A stretch of 7,803 nucleotides of DNA from Alphaproteobacteria bacterium (GTDB taxonomy: Bacteria > Pseudomonadota > Alphaproteobacteria > Rickettsiales > UBA8987): the NCBI GenBank assembly GCA_003531345.1, contig DQGZ01000242.1, positions 1-7,803 of the forward strand. Reading direction: 5' to 3'. The translations under genes and the position numbers were made by a program. Below are positions 4,664 through 7,803 of the stretch, piece by piece. Numbering within the stretch: position 1 is the stretch's first letter; the number at the start of each line of letters is the position of its first letter. Under the pieces are notes generated by a model that saw nothing but the letters and a program-made list of their open reading frames with translations, was not told the DNA's origin and searched no databases.

Positions 4664-7468
4664 ATGAAGCTTTCAATTAAAATTCCTTTATTAATTATCA
4701 TCTTCGCATTTTTAACTGCCGCTGGGGTTTCTTATGTTAGCTACAAAAGCACTGCTGAAAAATTAAATGAGCAGAATAGAGGTAGTTTATTTGCTATGAT
4801 GGAGAATAAATCAAATGAACTTACTCAATATCTAAACTCTCTTGAAAAAGACTTACACTTTTTTGCTGACTTAAACTCAACTAAAGAGGCTTTGATTAAA
4901 TTTAATAAGGCGTTCAAAAAAATTGAAAATAGCCCTAAAGAGGTTTTACAGAAATTGTATATAACTGAAAACTCAAACCCACTTGGGCAAAAACACAAAT
5001 TAGATTATGCCACTGATGGTTCAAAATACTCTGAACTTCACAAGAAAAACCACCCTTGGATTAGAAAATTTTTAGAAGAAAAAGGTTATTATGATGTTTT
5101 TTTAATAAACCTTGAGGGTGATGTAGTTTATACAGTATTTAAGGAGCTTGATTATGCAACAAATTTAAATTCAGGCGAATGGAAAGATAGTGATCTAGGA
5201 AACGCATTTAGAGCGGCATTAAAAGGTGGTGATGAAGATGTTCACTTCTTTGATTTCAAACCTTATGCACCATCAGCTAATGCGCCTGCTAGTTTTATAT
5301 CAAAGCAAATAGTGGGTGATGATGGTGAGGTAATGGGTGTTTTAGTTTTCCAGATGCCAGTTGATAATTTAAACGCAATTTTCTCTAGCACTTCTGGTTT
5401 AGGTGAAACTGGTGAAATTTGTTTATATGGTGCTGATTATTTAATGAGGAATAATTCAAGATTTTCAAAAGAAGGGGAAACAAGTATTTTGCAAAGAAAA
5501 TGGGAAGTTGACCATATTGATGAATCAGTTAACGAAGGTGAAGCTGATTATCAGGTTGGCCCTAATTATGATGGCAAAGAAGTGATGTTAGCCCACGCAC
5601 CTTTTGAGTGGAAGGGAACAAAATATGCAATGATTACAACCCAAGCAATTGAAGAGTTTGAAAAGCCATTATATGAGCTGAAAGAGCAAGTTATCCGTGA
5701 TACTGTAATTGCGCTAATGATATGTGGTGTACTAGGTTTTATTATTTCATACCCAACATCAAGAAGAATTAGAGCATTGGCGAGTTCAGTAACAGAAATT
5801 TCAAAAGGTATTGATACTCAGGTTGCTGGCATAAATGCAAAAGATGAGTTGGGAGAGATTGCCCGCAATTTAACGCAAATAAATGATATCGGTAAAGCCT
5901 CTCTTCGTGTAAAATCAGCTTTAGATAATACCTCAACGGGAATGATGATGAGTGATAATGATTTAAATATCATTTATATGAACAAGGCTGTTGATAAGTT
6001 GCTTAAAGATAGCGAATCTGAAATTAAAAAATCATTACCACAATTTAATGCAAATGAGCTGATGGGTAAAAAGATTGATTTCTTCCATAAAAATCCATCA
6101 CATCAGCATAATGTTCTTGCAAAAATGGGTGATGAACATAAGGGAACAATTAATCTCGGTGCGAAGATATTTGACCTTACAATCAACAGGGTTAAAAATG
6201 TTAAAAATGAAAATATCGGTTTTGCAGTTCAATGGGCTGATGTAACTGAAAAAAGAAATCAAGAAAAAGCGGAAGCTAAAATGCAGGAAGAGATAGCGGA
6301 AATTGTTACTGCCGCTTCACAAGGTGATTTTACGAGGAAACTTGAAACTTCAGGTAGATCTGGCTTCTTCCTTAAACTTTGCGAGGGAATGAACACTATT
6401 AATGAGGTTAGCAATCGTGGATTGTCTGAAATTAACAATGTTGTTCAGGCTCTTTCAAATGGGGATTTAACAAGAACAATAAAAGGTGATTATGAGGGTA
6501 TGTTTGCTGAAATTAAGGAATCAGTGAATAATACAATTCATAAGTTAAAACAAATTACATCTGAAATTAAAGATGCGGCTCGTAGCGTTTCTGGTTCTGC
6601 TGGTGAAATTTCATCTGCTAGCGGTGATTTATCTCGTAGAACTGAAAGCCAAGCCTCTACACTAGAAGAAACCGCCGCATCAATGGAGCAGATAACTGGT
6701 GCAGTAACCCAGAACACTAAAAATGCAAGAGATGCTAACCAGTTTGCATCTGAGGCAACATCTATTGCACAGGAAGGTGGTGAGGTGGTTAAAAAAGTGG
6801 TTGGTGCAATGGGTAAAATTACTGAAAGCTCCACTAAGATTGCAGATATTATATCAGTGATTGATGAAATAGCATTCCAAACTAACCTACTTGCGCTTAA
6901 CGCCGCAGTTGAGGCGGCTAGAGCGGGTGATGCAGGTAAAGGGTTTGCCGTAGTTGCTGATGAGGTTCGTTCACTTGCGGGGCGTTCGGCTCAGGCATCA
7001 AAGGAGATAAAGGGGCTTATCCAACAATCAGTAACTCAGGTGAAAGACGGCTCAACTTTAGTTGATAAAGCTGGAGCAACATTAGAGCAGGTAGTTACAA
7101 GTTTTAACAAGCTTGCTGGCCTTATATCTGATATTTCCAATGCTTCGGAAGAACAATCTACTGGAATAAATGAAATTAATTCCGCAGTTTCACAGATGGA
7201 CGCAACCACTCAGGAAAATGCCGCAATGGTTGAAGAAAACACGGCGGCGGCAGAAACTTTAACCCAGTTAGCAAGCGATTTAATGAGTCTGGTTAACTTC
7301 TTCAAGTCTGATGATGAGGGAAGCAGCTACTATGAGTCAAAACCGCTAAAGAAAGTTAGTGGCAGAGAGAGTAAAAAGATAAGTAGCCATTCTGACCCTA
7401 AGCCAGTACTTAAGTCTAAGCAAAAAACTACTCAGGTAGCTACAAGTGAAGGTTGGGAAGAATTCTGA
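4664..7468 (+). CDS. Methyl-accepting chemotaxis protein with periplasmic sensor, PAS and HAMP domains
   Basis: Transmembrane chemoreceptor signalling through CheW and CheA to the flagellar motor. Numbered from the ATG at 4664 (934 residues): membrane segment 1 at about 6-24 after a KLSIK start; periplasmic Cache-like sensor at about 29-342; membrane segment 2 at about 345-363; HAMP at about 364-412; PAS at about 415-530 ([21 protein letters not shown] near its start); two HAMP-like repeats at about 540-630 (DFTRKL and DLTRTI); coiled-coil signalling domain at about 631-880 with the conserved hairpin tip [20 protein letters not shown]; a flexible tail of about 50 residues; and a terminal GWEEF, matching the WxxF pentapeptide that tethers CheR/CheB. 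A TTG at 4634 would add ten residues, but it lies within the FNR-type box, so ATG is preferred, although no Shine-Dalgarno precedes it. The sensed ligand is unknown. No other che or flagellar gene is nearby. Confidence 0.95.
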   Translation: MKLSIKIPLLIIIFAFLTAAGVSYVSYKSTAEKLNEQNRGSLFAMMENKSNELTQYLNSLEKDLHFFADLNSTKEALIKFNKAFKKIENSPKEVLQKLYITENSNPLGQKHKLDYATDGSKYSELHKKNHPWIRKFLEEKGYYDVFLINLEGDVVYTVFKELDYATNLNSGEWKDSDLGNAFRAALKGGDEDVHFFDFKPYAPSANAPASFISKQIVGDDGEVMGVLVFQMPVDNLNAIFSSTSGLGETGEICLYGADYLMRNNSRFSKEGETSILQRKWEVDHIDESVNEGEADYQVGPNYDGKEVMLAHAPFEWKGTKYAMITTQAIEEFEKPLYELKEQVIRDTVIALMICGVLGFIISYPTSRRIRALASSVTEISKGIDTQVAGINAKDELGEIARNLTQINDIGKASLRVKSALDNTSTGMMMSDNDLNIIYMNKAVDKLLKDSESEIKKSLPQFNANELMGKKIDFFHKNPSHQHNVLAKMGDEHKGTINLGAKIFDLTINRVKNVKNENIGFAVQWADVTEKRNQEKAEAKMQEEIAEIVTAASQGDFTRKLETSGRSGFFLKLCEGMNTINEVSNRGLSEINNVVQALSNGDLTRTIKGDYEGMFAEIKESVNNTIHKLKQITSEIKDAARSVSGSAGEISSASGDLSRRTESQASTLEETAASMEQITGAVTQNTKNARDANQFASEATSIAQEGGEVVKKVVGAMGKITESSTKIADIISVIDEIAFQTNLLALNAAVEAARAGDAGKGFAVVADEVRSLAGRSAQASKEIKGLIQQSVTQVKDGSTLVDKAGATLEQVVTSFNKLAGLISDISNASEEQSTGINEINSAVSQMDATTQENAAMVEENTAAAETLTQLASDLMSLVNFFKSDDEGSSYYESKPLKKVSGRESKKISSHSDPKPVLKSKQKTTQVATSEGWEEF

Positions 7469-7479
7469 TAATAACCACG

Positions 7480-7505
7480 CCCTTTTTTTACAACACAAAA
7501 AAGGG
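7480..7505. terminator. Hairpin between convergent genes
   Basis: CCCTTTTTT (7480-7488) pairs with AAAAAAGGG (7497-7505): nine base pairs with an eight-base loop, 11 bases after the chemoreceptor stop and before the end of the minus-strand gene. The poly-T and poly-A runs form the stem itself and no separate U-tract follows on either strand, so it is an atypical, possibly bidirectional terminator. Confidence 0.45.
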
Positions 7506-7528
7506 AGGCAAAGTTTAAGTAGGGGAGG

Positions 7529-7803
7529 TTAGTCTGTTTTTTCTATCTCCATCAAATACTTAATAGACTCATCAGGTAAATCAGTGATAGGAGTAGAAGT
7601 CTGCCAAACTAACTCATGTTGGGTTTTCATCATTTCTACCATTTCTTTACTTTCAATTAACACACCATATCCTTCTTTTTTAGAGGAAATAAATGCAATT
7701 TTATTGGCATACATCCAATAGCCCATAGCGAATTTGATAGATTTTGGGGTAACCCTTATCTCTCTTTTAAACTCTGACCCAAATCCAAGATATGGATATT
7801 GTT
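7529..7803 (-). CDS. TrmB-like regulator, C-terminal part (truncated by window edge)
   Basis: The minus-strand frame ends at TAA 7529-7531 and stays open to the window edge, giving at least 90 residues; the ATG at 7724-7726 is internal, since coding-like sequence in the same frame continues upstream (YPYLGFGSEFKREIRVTPKS and on). The segment MYANKIAFISSKKEGYGVLI followed by ESKEMVEMMKTQHELVW resembles the C-terminal effector end of TrmB-like helix-turn-helix regulators, in which a strand pattern of the type y-x-n-K-v-a-i-i-S and a following i-E-s-K-e-i-a helix ending in l-l-W are common. The DNA-binding N-terminus would lie outside the window, so the class is inferred from this motif alone. 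It converges with the chemoreceptor gene; no functional link is visible. Confidence 0.6.
   Translation of the reverse strand, partial: QYPYLGFGSEFKREIRVTPKSIKFAMGYWMYANKIAFISSKKEGYGVLIESKEMVEMMKTQHELVWQTSTPITDLPDESIKYLMEIEKTD

Noticed and set aside
1..7803. CRISPR array, tRNA, rRNA or riboswitch
   Set aside because: No spaced direct repeat series, no cloverleaf with a T-loop sequence, and no known aptamer core were seen on either strand.

Overview
The window looks like a piece of an AT-rich alphaproteobacterial chromosome. The main reason is the RNase E at the left: its S1 domain is split by a long charged insertion and it ends in a short tryptophan-containing C-terminal motif, both typical of Alphaproteobacteria. 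The low GC content and the presence of a chemoreceptor suggest a motile, low-GC lineage (Rickettsiales-like or an uncultured relative). The taxonomic call is inference from protein style only.

Layout: (1) positions 1-236, an AT-rich leader with a bulged stem-loop upstream of rne; (2) 237-2603, a complete RNase E gene; (3) about 2637-2820, the left end of an IS5-like insertion sequence whose transposase is frameshifted and cut off after about 35 codons; (4) 2899-4082, a Fic-domain gene of the DUF4172 type with its own promoter framed by two copies of a 19-bp operator-like repeat; (5) 4083-4633, gene debris: a minus-strand start-less fragment with a phage head-protein-like motif and a short plus-strand open tail; (6) 4664-7468, a large transmembrane chemoreceptor (sensor domain, HAMP, PAS, tandem HAMP-like segments, signalling hairpin, CheR/CheB docking pentapeptide) with a perfect FNR/FixK-type box just upstream of its start; (7) a hairpin between convergent genes, then the C-terminal part of a minus-strand gene that runs off the right edge and resembles TrmB-like regulators.

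rne and the chemoreceptor look like native functions. The roughly 2 kb between them (IS remnant, self-contained Fic unit, broken gene fragments) reads as a small accessory patch. The Fic protein combines an intact catalytic motif, an intact N-terminal inhibitory helix motif and a C-terminal winged helix; together with the paired operator at its promoter this suggests an autoregulated AMP-transferase module. The most useful follow-ups are the Fic operator pair, the FNR-type box in front of the chemoreceptor, and the identity of the fragments in 4127-4570. No clearly new multi-gene system is visible.
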